NCBI GenBank assembly: GCA_900554895.1
Contig: USIX01000001.1
Coordinates: 1 to 55,541 of the forward strand
DNA length: 55,541 nt
Reading direction: 5' to 3'
Source: an uncultured Megamonas sp.
Lineage (GTDB): Bacteria; Bacillota; Negativicutes; Selenomonadales; Selenomonadaceae
This document shows positions 17,963-27,434 of this stretch, in pieces. The translations under genes were made by a program, and so were the position numbers. Position 1 is the stretch's first letter; each line of letters begins with the position of its first letter. The notes below the pieces were generated by a model. That model made no database searches, was not told where the DNA came from, and worked only from the letters and a program-made list of their open reading frames with translations.

Positions 17963-19060
17963 ATGAAAAAGCCAATATATATTTTAGGTGTTCTACTCAT
18001 TGTTTTAAGTTCACTACTTTTTGTTTCCTGTTCTTCCAACAATGCCGACTCATCCACCCAGTCTACTGACAATTCTGCCGCAGTAGAAGAAAAAGCTCCT
18101 GCTGCACCGCCGTCTGATGCCCGCAATACACCGGTCGTCCAGGCAGCGAAAAAAGTCGGTCCTGCTATTGTCGGCATAACGAATAAAGCCGTTGCACGCG
18201 ACTGGTTCAACCGCCAAGTGGAAATCGACAACGGTACAGGTTCCGGTGTAATATTCAAAAGCGACGGTTATATCGTAACGAATAATCATGTAATCGACGG
18301 TGCTAAGGATATTACCGTAGCCCTAGCCGACGGACGCACATTAAAAGCCTCCTTAATAGGAACCGACCCGTATACTGACCTTGCCGTCATCAAAGTCGAT
18401 GCGGAAAATCTGCCGACAGCAGAATTCGGCAACTCTGACGATATCATGGTCGGTGAACCGGCTATTGCCATCGGCAATCCGATGGGTCTTGAATTTCAAG
18501 GCAGCGTTACAGCCGGTGTAATCAGTGCCTTGAACAGAACACTCAATATCGGCGATAACCGCGTAAAACTGCTGCAAACCGATGCAGCTATCAATCCCGG
18601 CAATTCCGGCGGCGCACTTGTAAATGCCGACGGCAAAGTCATCGGCATCAACAGTGCCAAACTTGCCGCAACAGGTGTTGAAGGCATGGGGTTTGCCATT
18701 CCTATTAATACGGTAAAACCTATCATCAACGAGTTAATCACGAACGGCCACGTATCATATCCGTATCTCGGCGTAGGCGTTCTTGACAAACAAACGGCAG
18801 CTCAATCCGGATACCGCCTCAATGTTGATGCAGGTGTTATCGTAATGCAGATTGCACTCGGCGGACCGGCTGACAAAGCAGGTATACAGCAGCGCGATTT
18901 AATTTTAAAAATCGACGGCAAAGAAACAAATACTGTGGCTGATTTACGCAGTGCCATTTCCGAGCACAGTATCGGCGACACTATTACCATTACTATCTCC
19001 CGCAACGGCAATATCAGCGAAGTGGCGGCCACTTTGACGGAAATGCCGATTAACAGCTAA
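17963..19060 (+). CDS. htrA: HtrA/DegP-like serine protease with PDZ domain
   Basis: A 365-residue envelope protease. The N-terminus is hydrophobic and ends in LFVSCSS, a possible but imperfect lipobox, followed by a Ser/Asn/Ala-rich linker. The trypsin-like domain shows the triad in VTNNHVIDGA (His), DPYTDLAVIKV (Asp) and NPGNSGGALV (Ser). One PDZ domain (about 265-355) carries GGPADKAGIQQRDLILKIDG. It should degrade misfolded proteins outside the cytoplasm. AAGGAGG precedes the ATG. It lies 5 nt before rlmH. Confidence 0.94.
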   Translation: MKKPIYILGVLLIVLSSLLFVSCSSNNADSSTQSTDNSAAVEEKAPAAPPSDARNTPVVQAAKKVGPAIVGITNKAVARDWFNRQVEIDNGTGSGVIFKSDGYIVTNNHVIDGAKDITVALADGRTLKASLIGTDPYTDLAVIKVDAENLPTAEFGNSDDIMVGEPAIAIGNPMGLEFQGSVTAGVISALNRTLNIGDNRVKLLQTDAAINPGNSGGALVNADGKVIGINSAKLAATGVEGMGFAIPINTVKPIINELITNGHVSYPYLGVGVLDKQTAAQSGYRLNVDAGVIVMQIALGGPADKAGIQQRDLILKIDGKETNTVADLRSAISEHSIGDTITITISRNGNISEVAATLTEMPINS

Positions 19061-19065
19061 CCGCT

Positions 19066-19545
19066 ATGAAAATATCCATTGTCACTGCCGGTAAAATCAA
19101 AGAAAAATATTTAAAAGACGGCATAGCTGAATTTGCCAAACGCTTAAAACCGTTTACACAGCTTGAATTTATTGAAATCAACGAAGAAAAAATGAAAGAC
19201 AATCCTTCTCCCGCCGAAAAAACTGCTGTACTCAAAGCTGAAGGAGAACGTCTTTTGAAAAAAGTACCGGCAGGCAGTTATCTAATCGTGCTTGATGTAA
19301 TCGGCAAATCCATTTCCTCCGAAGAGCTTTCAAAAAAAATAGATTTACTTACGCTCCAAGGACAAAGCCACATAACATTTTTAATCGGTGGAGCTTTTGG
19401 TTTATCCGAAGAAGTACGCAGCTGTGCTGACGAACGTATCTCTTTTTCCCGTATGACATTTACGCATCAAATGATACGTCTTCTTTTGGTAGAACAAATT
19501 TATCGCGCCTTTAAAATCAGCCGTGGTGAAAAATATCACTGGTAA
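19066..19545 (+). CDS. rlmH: 23S rRNA (pseudouridine1915-N3)-methyltransferase RlmH
   Basis: A 159-residue SPOUT methyltransferase that methylates pseudouridine 1915 in helix 69 of 23S rRNA. The alpha/beta-knot SAM loop FLIGGAFGLSEEV and the C-terminal SRMTFTHQMIRLLLVEQIYRAF stretch with YHW end are diagnostic. Full length, third gene of yycJ-htrA-rlmH, with a terminator just after the stop. Confidence 0.97.
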   Translation: MKISIVTAGKIKEKYLKDGIAEFAKRLKPFTQLEFIEINEEKMKDNPSPAEKTAVLKAEGERLLKKVPAGSYLIVLDVIGKSISSEELSKKIDLLTLQGQSHITFLIGGAFGLSEEVRSCADERISFSRMTFTHQMIRLLLVEQIYRAFKISRGEKYHW

Positions 19546-19549
19546 ACAA

Positions 19550-19577
19550 AAGCTCAGGCAAAACCTGAGCTTATTTT
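19550..19577 (+). terminator. Terminator after rlmH
   Basis: Stem AAGCTCAGG / CCTGAGCTT with loop CAAAA and a T-rich tail. Confidence 0.85.
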
Positions 19578-19604
19578 ATAAAAAAATACAAACGAGGTGA
19601 TTAG

Positions 19605-20507
19605 TTGAAAACTCCATTTCATCATATTTTCGACACAGACTCCGTAGGGCAGATTATAAACCCTCTGCCGCTTAATCATTTGTTGCGCTGGGCGAATTTA
19701 GAGCAGATAGAACATGATGAGCAGTGTCCGAAAACGTTATTTCTGGGTATCGACATTCAGCAGGATTTCATGGACAACGGCGCACTCGGCGTACCCGGCG
19801 CCATGCAGGATGTAATTCGTCTCGGTCAGTTCATCTACAATAATATCGAAAAAATATCCTCAATTATCGTATCGCTCGATACGCATGAGCCGGCTCAGAT
19901 ATTTCATCCTTATTGGTGGATGGATGAGGCAGGCAATCATCCTGCACCGTATACGGTCATCAAACCGCAGGATTTAACGGACGGTAAATGGCGTGCCGTA
20001 ATCGACCCGGCACTTAGCAAACATTATGTACGCCAACTGGAAAAAACGGGAAAACAACTCACTATCTGGCCGTACCACTGCATCAACGGCACGACGGGCT
20101 GGACGCTGGAAAATCAGTTCAGCAATATAATCCACTTTATGTCCGTTGCCGCTAATATCCCTGTCGAAAAAATCTGCAAAGGACAAAACCGTCATTCAGA
20201 AATGTACGGTATTATCCGTCCCGAATACTCTACTCATGACAGTACCAACACAAAACTGCTCGAAAAAATCGCTGAATTCGACAGGATAATTGTCGCCGGC
20301 GAAGCAAAATCGCACTGCGTACTGGAAAGTATCAAGCAAATCTGCGAATATTACTACGATCGCCCTGACCTGACACGCAGAATATACGTACTGACCGATT
20401 GCATGAGCGATATTCCCGGCTTTGAGGAATACAGCCAAACGGCATATAAAATACTTGTCAGCAAATATAAAATCAATCTGGTCAAATCAACCGATAATTT
20501 TCTTTAA
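19605..20507 (+). CDS. Isochorismatase/nicotinamidase-like cysteine hydrolase
   Basis: A 300-residue cytoplasmic hydrolase. Asp50/Asp54 in FLGIDIQQDFMDNG and Cys238 in GEAKSHCVLES match the catalytic Asp and nucleophilic Cys of the PncA/isochorismatase fold. It is about 90 residues longer than PncA, with an N-terminal extension of about 43 residues and a large insert before the cysteine. The start is TTG with GAGGTG 5 nt away; no ATG alternative precedes the conserved region. It stands alone between two terminators. A role in nicotinamide salvage is possible, but the substrate is not shown. Confidence 0.8.
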   Translation: MKTPFHHIFDTDSVGQIINPLPLNHLLRWANLEQIEHDEQCPKTLFLGIDIQQDFMDNGALGVPGAMQDVIRLGQFIYNNIEKISSIIVSLDTHEPAQIFHPYWWMDEAGNHPAPYTVIKPQDLTDGKWRAVIDPALSKHYVRQLEKTGKQLTIWPYHCINGTTGWTLENQFSNIIHFMSVAANIPVEKICKGQNRHSEMYGIIRPEYSTHDSTNTKLLEKIAEFDRIIVAGEAKSHCVLESIKQICEYYYDRPDLTRRIYVLTDCMSDIPGFEEYSQTAYKILVSKYKINLVKSTDNFL

Positions 20508-20509
20508 TA

Positions 20510-20544
20510 AAAAACTGCCGCATAAATCATATGCGGCAGTTTTT
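20510..20544. terminator. Bidirectional terminator (hydrolase gene and cobalamin operon)
   Basis: A perfect 14-bp stem AAAAACTGCCGCAT / ATGCGGCAGTTTTT with 7-nt loop. T-runs on both strands let it end both the plus-strand hydrolase and the minus-strand cbi operon. Confidence 0.92.
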
Positions 20545-20568
20545 TATTCATCACAAATTCTATATAAA

Positions 20569-22083
20569 TCAACCTAATATTTCTTTCAGTTTTTCCATAT
20601 CAAGATTTTGACGGACTGTTTCCGCCAGACGGTTATATGCCTGCTGTTTAGCTGCGGCATAATTTACCGATACCGGCAGAGGAGATAAATTCTTGCGCTT
20701 GCGCAGTATATTGATTAAACCGCGACGGTACGTATCATTATCGAATATACCGTGAATATACGCACCCATTACACTGCCGTTTATCAGTCCCTCCGGTATT
20801 TCCACCAGATTTCCGGCCCTTTCCGTTATCATGAACGGATTAGCACACTCTTTTGTAAATCTCGTTTCACCCATATGGATTTCATAACCGAATAAATCAT
20901 CAACCGACAATATCTCTCCCATAAACTGCCACTGAAGGCACTTTGCTTTTACCTGCGAAGTAAGCTTTTCTTTGGCAAAAACCGTTTCCATCGGCAAAAG
21001 ACCCAGACCTTCTACGCTGTCATTATCCGACTCGGTATGATACGGGTCGCTGATTTTTTCGCCAAGCATCTGATAACCGCCGCAAATACCGATAATCGGC
21101 GCGCCCTTTTCATGCGCCTGTTTTATTGCCCTTTCCATACCGCTACGACGCAGATACAGCATATCTTCCGTCGTGTTTTTGCTGCCCGGAAGCAGAATTA
21201 AATCAGCTTCATCTATTGCTTCGCCTTCTTTTACATAATAAAGATTAACATCTTCTTCACGACTGAGTGCGTCAAAATCAGTGAAATTGGAAATCTTCGG
21301 TGTCTGAATTACGGCAATTTTTATCGGTGCATCCGATTTATCCTTTACTGCTGCCTTATCATCAAGTGAAACGGAGTCCTCATCATCAATTCCCAAATCA
21401 GACAAATAAGGAATTACTCCCAAAACAGGCTTACCAGTCTTTTCTTCAAGAAAATCAAGCGCCGGATGCAAAATTGTCACATCACCGCGGAATTTATTAA
21501 TAACTAAACCTTTAACCAAATCCCTCTCTTCCGGTTCTAAAAGCTCCAATGTGCCGACAAGTGAAGCCAGCGCACCGCCACGGTCAATATCGGCGATTAA
21601 AAGTACCGGCGCATTTAAATACTTGGCGATGCGCATATTTACAATGTCATTCGCTTTGAGATTTACTTCCGCCGGACTGCCCGCACCTTCAATGACCATC
21701 ATATCGAAACGTTTTTCCAGACGGCTGATAGCTTCTTTTACCGTATCAAACGCTTTAAGTGAATAACCTTTATGATACTCACGCGCCGACATGTTACCGA
21801 TGGATTTTCCCATTAAAATTACCTGTGAACAAGAATTTCCCGTCGGCTTTAGCAGTACCGGATTCATTTCCACAAAAGGTTCCAAACCTGCCGCTTCTGC
21901 CTGTGCCACCTGCGCACGCCCCATCTCGTCGCCGTCTTTCGTTACGTACGAGTTAAGTGCCATATTCTGCGCTTTAAACGGGACGACGCTTATTCCTTCC
22001 TGATAAAAAATACGGCACAGCGCAGTTGTAAGTATACTCTTTCCTACATGCGAAGAAGTTCCCTGTAACATTATATGTTTCAT
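20569..22083 (-). CDS. cbiP: Cobyric acid synthase (CbiP/CobQ)
   Basis: A 504-residue glutamine- and ATP-dependent enzyme that amidates the b, d, e and g carboxyls of adenosyl-cobyrinate diamide. The N-terminal dethiobiotin-synthetase-like P-loop domain starts MLQGTSSHVGKS, and the class I glutamine amidotransferase domain has IIGICGGYQMLG with the nucleophilic Cys and YIHGIFDN with the catalytic His. Last gene of the operon, 5 nt after cbiA, with AAAGGGATAA as its ribosome site. Confidence 0.95.
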   Translation of the reverse strand: MKHIMLQGTSSHVGKSILTTALCRIFYQEGISVVPFKAQNMALNSYVTKDGDEMGRAQVAQAEAAGLEPFVEMNPVLLKPTGNSCSQVILMGKSIGNMSAREYHKGYSLKAFDTVKEAISRLEKRFDMMVIEGAGSPAEVNLKANDIVNMRIAKYLNAPVLLIADIDRGGALASLVGTLELLEPEERDLVKGLVINKFRGDVTILHPALDFLEEKTGKPVLGVIPYLSDLGIDDEDSVSLDDKAAVKDKSDAPIKIAVIQTPKISNFTDFDALSREEDVNLYYVKEGEAIDEADLILLPGSKNTTEDMLYLRRSGMERAIKQAHEKGAPIIGICGGYQMLGEKISDPYHTESDNDSVEGLGLLPMETVFAKEKLTSQVKAKCLQWQFMGEILSVDDLFGYEIHMGETRFTKECANPFMITERAGNLVEIPEGLINGSVMGAYIHGIFDNDTYRRGLINILRKRKNLSPLPVSVNYAAAKQQAYNRLAETVRQNLDMEKLKEILG

Positions 22084-22088
22084 ATTAA

Positions 22089-23474
22089 TTATCCCTTTGT
22101 CCTGTTCTTATAATATTCTCTTGCTTTTTCCAACAGACAATCTGCTGCTTTTTTTGAACCGAGAAAATGCAGATGCAGATATGAACCCAAAATATTGTCT
22201 TTGGCATAACCGGCTTTATATTCAGCATTGTTGCGCATTTTTACAAACTCAAACGCCCACGGAAAATCCTGTGCTTCTTCACTTTGCGTGGAAAAATGAA
22301 ATTCGTGCCCATGATATACGCAATCTTTTTCACCCAATATATTATCATGTAAATTCTTTGCTTTCACATAGCCGACAGTCTGCAATTTTTTATTCATCTT
22401 TGCCGTTGCCGGAATTATCCCCGCCATTGCATGAAAATTACCGTCAAAATCAAAAATTCCCTGCATTAAATACATATAACCGCCGCACTCGGCATAAATC
22501 GGCATTTTATTTTCATTTGCCCTGCGGATTGAAGTAAGCATTGATTTATTGGCAGCCAGTTTATCAGCAAAAATTTCCGGAAAACCGCCGCCGAAAATCA
22601 GTGCCGAAGCATCAGACGGAATTGTTTCATCCTCCAGCGGACTGAAAAATTCGATTTTCGCACCGCAATCAGAAAGCTGTTTCAGACTTGCCGGATAATA
22701 AAAAGAAAACGCCTTATCTTTTGCTACGGCAATTACTATATCTTTAGCCGTATTTGACTGCTTGTTTTCCTGTACTTCCAGTGGTGGTGCTGCACATGCC
22801 AGTTTTATGATTTCATCCAGATAAACTTCTTTAGCAATTTTAGCGGAAATAATCTCAATTATTTCTTTTGCATTATTTTCCTGTGCTGGTGTAAGCCCCA
22901 AATGACGCTCCGGCATATGAACGCTGTCATCACGGTAGACAGCACCGAACACCGGTACATTTATTCTGGCCATTGCTTCTTCAATAAGCATTTTATGCGT
23001 CGGTGAACCGAGCCGGTTTAAAATCACGCCGGCTAAATTAACCTCTTCATCATAAAGCTTAAAACCGAGCGCAATCGCTGCAGCCGAGTCCCCCATTGAC
23101 TGTACATTGATTACCAGAATTACCGGAGCCTGCAGTTTTTTAGCCAGCTGCGCTGTAGAACTTATGCCGTTTTTACCACCGTCATACAGCCCCATAACGC
23201 CTTCAATAACAGCAATATCCGCATTTTCCGCTTCACTAGCGAATAAATCATTTATCCGGCTCTCATCCACCAGCCACGTATCGAGATTATGTCCCGCTCT
23301 GCCTGCCGCCATGCCATGATAAGACGGGTCGATATAATCCGGCCCGACCTTAAACGGCTGGACTTTCATTCCCTTATTTTTCAGCGCACGCAATATTCCT
23401 GTGACTACCGTAGTCTTACCCGAACTGCTCTGCGTCGCCGCTATTACTACGCGCGGAATATTTACCCTATTCAT
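22089..23474 (-). CDS. cbiA: Cobyrinic acid a,c-diamide synthase (CbiA)
   Basis: A 461-residue ATP-dependent amidase acting on the a and c carboxyls. IAATQSSSGKTTVVTG is the P-loop; VIEGVMGLYDG and the C-terminal amidotransferase signature IYAECGGYMYLMQ with Cys follow. ATG at 23474 (MNRVNIPRV) is chosen because AAGGTG is 6 nt away; the 10 extra residues in the long ORF overlap that site. The start lies 10 nt after the cbiC stop. Confidence 0.95.
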   Translation of the reverse strand: MNRVNIPRVVIAATQSSSGKTTVVTGILRALKNKGMKVQPFKVGPDYIDPSYHGMAAGRAGHNLDTWLVDESRINDLFASEAENADIAVIEGVMGLYDGGKNGISSTAQLAKKLQAPVILVINVQSMGDSAAAIALGFKLYDEEVNLAGVILNRLGSPTHKMLIEEAMARINVPVFGAVYRDDSVHMPERHLGLTPAQENNAKEIIEIISAKIAKEVYLDEIIKLACAAPPLEVQENKQSNTAKDIVIAVAKDKAFSFYYPASLKQLSDCGAKIEFFSPLEDETIPSDASALIFGGGFPEIFADKLAANKSMLTSIRRANENKMPIYAECGGYMYLMQGIFDFDGNFHAMAGIIPATAKMNKKLQTVGYVKAKNLHDNILGEKDCVYHGHEFHFSTQSEEAQDFPWAFEFVKMRNNAEYKAGYAKDNILGSYLHLHFLGSKKAADCLLEKAREYYKNRTKG

Positions 23475-23484
23475 GCCAATCACC

Positions 23485-24120
23485 TTAAATACGCGTATTG
23501 TCAATAAGATACATTACTGCATTGATACAAGATGCCGCGATAGGACTGCCGCCTTTTGTACCGGTCACGGTAATATACGGTACTTTTGATTCTTTAATCA
23601 GCAAATCCTTTGACTCCGCTGCGCCGACAAAACCGACAGGAGTGCCGATGATTGCCGCCGGACGGATATTTTCTTCATTCATCAGACGTATCACTTCAAA
23701 CAGTGCCGTCGGCGCATTGCCGATTGCTACGATTGCACCGTTTAAATCTTTTCCGAAATGGCGCATTGCCGCAATGGAACGTGTAACACCATTTTCTTTA
23801 GCATACTTTGCAATTTCACCGTCGGCAATTTTACATTCCACACTTCCGCCCCATGCAGCCAGTTTGCGTTTATTGATACCGGTACGCACCATTTCCACAT
23901 CAGTGTAAATCTTGCAACCGGAAAGAAGTGCTTTTTTCATCGCTTCTACAACATCTTTATGAATATGAATAAGCGGTGCATAATCCACATCACCGGACGC
24001 ATGAATAATACGTGAATAAATTTTCGTCTGTGCCTCATCTAAATTCAATTTTTCAATATACGGTTTAATTATTTCAAAACTGCGAATTTCAATAGCCATC
24101 GGGTCTTTAATATAATCCAT
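23485..24120 (-). CDS. cbiC: Cobalt-precorrin-8 methylmutase (CbiC)
   Basis: A 211-residue mutase that moves the C11 methyl to C12 to give cobyrinate. HASGDVDYAPLIHIH contains the catalytic His; TDVEMVRTGIN and GTPVGFVGAAESKD are family blocks. GAGGTG precedes the ATG by 7-8 nt. Lies 11 nt after cbiJ. Confidence 0.95.
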   Translation of the reverse strand: MDYIKDPMAIEIRSFEIIKPYIEKLNLDEAQTKIYSRIIHASGDVDYAPLIHIHKDVVEAMKKALLSGCKIYTDVEMVRTGINKRKLAAWGGSVECKIADGEIAKYAKENGVTRSIAAMRHFGKDLNGAIVAIGNAPTALFEVIRLMNEENIRPAAIIGTPVGFVGAAESKDLLIKESKVPYITVTGTKGGSPIAASCINAVMYLIDNTRI

Positions 24121-24131
24121 TTATTTTCACC

Positions 24132-24899
24132 TCATTTTTCATATTGTCTTACAAAATCGATTATACTTTTATAATCATGTACCATATTTATATATTTAAG
24201 ACGCGGCCTGTCAATCAAAACTATTGGCAAATTCATTTTAATCGCCGCTGTCAGTTTCGTTTCCGTACCGCCTAGAGTGCCGCTGTTTTTCATAACTACG
24301 ACATCCGCTTTATATTTTTCATACAGTGCCATATTAAGCTCTTCTGAAAAAGGCCCCTGCAACGCCACAATATCACGTGGCAATATGCCTGCTTTAGTAC
24401 AAATTTCCAACGAAGCCACTGCCGGAAGCACACGCGCCGTAACATGGCAACCGGCTTCTTTCGCCGTCTGTGCAAACAGCTCCAGACGATTACTGCCCGT
24501 CGTCAGAAAAATATTTTTTCCCAACTGCACGGAAAGCCCGGCCGCTTCTTCATACGTTTTCACCAGATGAAGTTTTTCATACTCCGGCAGCGGTGTAACT
24601 TCCCGCTCATAACGGATATACGGAACGGCAAGTTTTTGACATACCTGCATTGCTGTCTGTGATACATTTACGGCATAAGGATGCGTTGCATCCACAAATA
24701 CTTTGATATTATTTTCTTCTAAACATTTCTGCATTGCCTTTTCATCAAGCTTATGGTCGTTAATTATCAGATTTTCATGCTGCGGCAGCAGATTTTTACC
24801 GTAATCAGTTACAACGGAAGCCATGATTTTATAATTTTCGTCAAGCAGACATTTTACCAATCCCCTGCCGTCCTGCGTTCCCGAAGCTACGAATATCAT
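24132..24899 (-). CDS. cbiJ: Cobalt-precorrin-6A reductase (CbiJ/CobK)
   Basis: A 255-residue NAD(P)H-dependent reductase. The N-terminus MIFVASGTQDGRGLVKCL, the VDATHPYAVNVS block and the YIRYEREVTP stretch are those of CobK/CbiJ. Its ATG overlaps the cbiH stop as ATGA (4 nt), showing translational coupling. Confidence 0.92.
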   Translation of the reverse strand: MIFVASGTQDGRGLVKCLLDENYKIMASVVTDYGKNLLPQHENLIINDHKLDEKAMQKCLEENNIKVFVDATHPYAVNVSQTAMQVCQKLAVPYIRYEREVTPLPEYEKLHLVKTYEEAAGLSVQLGKNIFLTTGSNRLELFAQTAKEAGCHVTARVLPAVASLEICTKAGILPRDIVALQGPFSEELNMALYEKYKADVVVMKNSGTLGGTETKLTAAIKMNLPIVLIDRPRLKYINMVHDYKSIIDFVRQYEK

Positions 24900-25633
24900 A
24901 CTTCATAACCTCTAGGCGTTACCATAAAGCCATCTTTGGTAAATGTTTTACTATTGCCGATTATTACAAGTGAAAACATATTGATTTCCTCTTTTGTGAA
25001 ATTTTCCAAGTCGGAAATAACATACGTTTCATTTTCACGGCTGGCACTGTTTACGATGCCGACCGGTGTTTTCGGGTCTTTGTATTTAAGCATGATTTCA
25101 CGTATTTCTTCAATATGCTGAACCCGCTTATGGCTTTTCGGATTGTACAGTCCGATTACGAAATCTCCTTGAGCTGCAAGTTCAGCACGTTTCTTGATTA
25201 AATCCCACGGCGTAAGCAAATCACTCAGACTGATTACGGCAAAATCATGCATGAGCGGTGCACCGAGAACTGCCGCTGCTGCATTTACAGCACTAAGACC
25301 CGCTACGATTTCCACCTGAGGGCGGTCTTCGCGCGGCATTTTTAACAATAATTCCAAAATAAGCCCCGCCATACCGTATACACCGGAATCCCCGCTCGAT
25401 ACGACAGCCACATTATGACCCTTTACTGCTTCAGCAAGTGCCATTTTGCAACGGTCGATTTCCTGCATCATACCTGTGCCTATAACATTTTTTCCATCCA
25501 AAAGATAATTTATTAATTTTATATACGTATTATAGCCTGCCACTGTATCAGACGACTGAATTGCATTCAGGGCGCGCGGCGTCATATCATCCTTACCGCC
25601 AGGTCCTATGCCTACTACTTTAATTATTCCCAT
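24896..25633 (-). CDS. cbiH: Cobalt-precorrin-3 C17-methyltransferase (CbiH/CobJ)
   Basis: A 245-residue SAM-dependent tetrapyrrole methyltransferase doing ring contraction at C17. VVGIGPGGKDDMTPRA is the N-terminal motif; VSSGDSGVYGMAG and the GLSAVNAAAAVLGAPL loop are CobJ-type. It overlaps the end of cbiG by 10 nt and has only a weak Shine-Dalgarno, so coupling is likely. No C-terminal fusion to other cbi domains. Confidence 0.94.
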   Translation of the reverse strand: MGIIKVVGIGPGGKDDMTPRALNAIQSSDTVAGYNTYIKLINYLLDGKNVIGTGMMQEIDRCKMALAEAVKGHNVAVVSSGDSGVYGMAGLILELLLKMPREDRPQVEIVAGLSAVNAAAAVLGAPLMHDFAVISLSDLLTPWDLIKKRAELAAQGDFVIGLYNPKSHKRVQHIEEIREIMLKYKDPKTPVGIVNSASRENETYVISDLENFTKEEINMFSLVIIGNSKTFTKDGFMVTPRGYEV

Positions 25634-26676
25634 GCTAAAGATACCGTCACTTTCTCAAATTTTGTTTTTGGCAATATTATTTTTGCCCGTTCATTATACG
25701 ACAATATCGCTGCTTCACAGACATTGCCGATACCTATCTGTTTTTGTACAAATACGGATTGTTGCAAATTGTACTTTTCTATCATTTTCTGCATAATTTC
25801 ATTAGCAAAAAAATGTGTTCGCACTCTATTTTCTTCTGCCCAATCAATCAATCCCGCTTCATTTTCCTTTACTACAGTAGAAACAAGATTTTTTACTGCC
25901 AGATTTTCACAGCCAGCCATCTGTTTTGCCTGCATAACCGCTTTTTCTATCAGACACTTATCAACATCTCTGCGACAGCCGATACCTGCAATCAGGCGGC
26001 GCGGTGTCAATATCAAAACATTCGTCATAATTCGTCGCTGCGGTGAAATCAATACACACGGCGTAAAACTCAAATTCATTTTTTTCGCTGTGATTTTCCT
26101 TGCTTCAATATTATACTGCCGTAAAATATTTACATACTCATCAGCACTCTGCCAATTTTCTTCTACATAATAAGGAAGATTTACACCGGCAACGAGCGCT
26201 GAATTTACAATTTTTATATGTGCAAACGGAAAAGGAACAAGCTGCAGTTTTTGAGCAATCACATCCGGTGCCGTCAAATTATTTATATCCGTCGCCGTTG
26301 TAATAACCGGCACAGCCTGTAATGTCCCAGCAACTTTTTGCGTAAATTCATTTGCGCCGCCCAGATGTCCCGACAGCAGGCTTACTGCAAAATACGCCTG
26401 CTCATCCACTACGATAACAGCTGGGTCCTTTGCTTTATGCACGATATACGGTGCAATCATGCGCACAGCAATTCCTGTCGACGAAAAAAAAACTATCACG
26501 TCATACTGATAAAAAATCCGGGCAATCAAATCACGCAGTTTATCAAACTCCGCCGTGAAGAACGACAGATTGTGTCGTCCTTCTTTTACATAAATATCAC
26601 AGCTTTGTAAATTATGCCGTAATTTTTCAGCCAGCTTAGCACCGTTTTTTGTTACGGCAATAAGTGCACACTTCAT
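25624..26676 (-). CDS. cbiG: Cobalt-precorrin-5A hydrolase (CbiG)
   Basis: A 350-residue protein that opens the delta-lactone and releases acetaldehyde in the anaerobic pathway. The N-terminal domain (VVDEQAYFAVSLLSGHLGGANEF) and C-terminal CbiG domain (LIAGIGCRRDV) are present. The start is ATG at 26676, which shares one base with the cbiF stop (TAATG); 27 residues upstream in the long ORF lie inside cbiF. Its presence fixes the route as the oxygen-independent, early-cobalt one. Confidence 0.93.
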   Translation of the reverse strand: MKCALIAVTKNGAKLAEKLRHNLQSCDIYVKEGRHNLSFFTAEFDKLRDLIARIFYQYDVIVFFSSTGIAVRMIAPYIVHKAKDPAVIVVDEQAYFAVSLLSGHLGGANEFTQKVAGTLQAVPVITTATDINNLTAPDVIAQKLQLVPFPFAHIKIVNSALVAGVNLPYYVEENWQSADEYVNILRQYNIEARKITAKKMNLSFTPCVLISPQRRIMTNVLILTPRRLIAGIGCRRDVDKCLIEKAVMQAKQMAGCENLAVKNLVSTVVKENEAGLIDWAEENRVRTHFFANEIMQKMIEKYNLQQSVFVQKQIGIGNVCEAAILSYNERAKIILPKTKFEKVTVSLAWE

Positions 26677-27434
26677 TATTTTTCCGTGCCCTGCCGGTAC
26701 ATATGACTGAACTCCGGCGCATACAGACGTGATTTGGCATATTCTGTATCCAGACATTTACCAACAACAATCATTGCCGTACGGGAGATATTATTTTCTT
26801 TCACAATATCGGCAATTGTTGCCAAAGTACCGCGTACAATTTTCTGTTCCGGCCATGAAGCTTTCTGCACAATAGCAATCGGTGTCGTTTTATCATAACC
26901 GCCTTCAATTAGCTGCTCAACTACATCAGAAATCATATGTACGCTTAAGAAAATACACATAGTAGCCTGATGTGAAGCCAATGATTTCAGTTTTTCCTTT
27001 TCCGGTACAGGAGTTCTGCCTTCATTTCGTGTGATAATCACGGTCTGGGAAATTTCCGGCAAAGTATATTCCTGTTTAAGTGCCGCCGCCGTCGCTAAAA
27101 ATGAACTTACACCCGGTACGACGGTATATTCGATTTTGCGGCGGGAAAGTTCATCCATCTGCTCCTGAATAGCACCATAAATCGCCGGGTCACCCGTATG
27201 CAGACGCACTACCATTTTCCCTTCATTTACGGCAGATGTAATTGTTTCAATTACATCACCAAGTGTCATCGAAGCACTGTTATAAATTTCACATTCTGCT
27301 TTTGCATAATCAAGCAGTGCCGGATTAACGAGCGAACCGGCATAAATAATCACATCAGCCTCTTTTAATAATCTCTGTCCTTTGACTGTAATCAGTTCCG
27401 GGTCTCCCGGACCTGCTCCTACAATATAAACCAT
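26676..27434 (-). CDS. cbiF: Cobalt-precorrin-4 C11-methyltransferase (CbiF/CobM)
   Basis: A 252-residue SAM methyltransferase. VYIVGAGPGDPELITVKG and VRLHTGDPAIYGAIQEQ are the two tetrapyrrole methylase motifs; GVSSFLATAAALKQEYTLPE marks the CobM branch. The ATG overlaps the cbiT stop as TGATG. AAAGGGG is upstream. Confidence 0.95.
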   Translation of the reverse strand: MVYIVGAGPGDPELITVKGQRLLKEADVIIYAGSLVNPALLDYAKAECEIYNSASMTLGDVIETITSAVNEGKMVVRLHTGDPAIYGAIQEQMDELSRRKIEYTVVPGVSSFLATAAALKQEYTLPEISQTVIITRNEGRTPVPEKEKLKSLASHQATMCIFLSVHMISDVVEQLIEGGYDKTTPIAIVQKASWPEQKIVRGTLATIADIVKENNISRTAMIVVGKCLDTEYAKSRLYAPEFSHMYRQGTEK

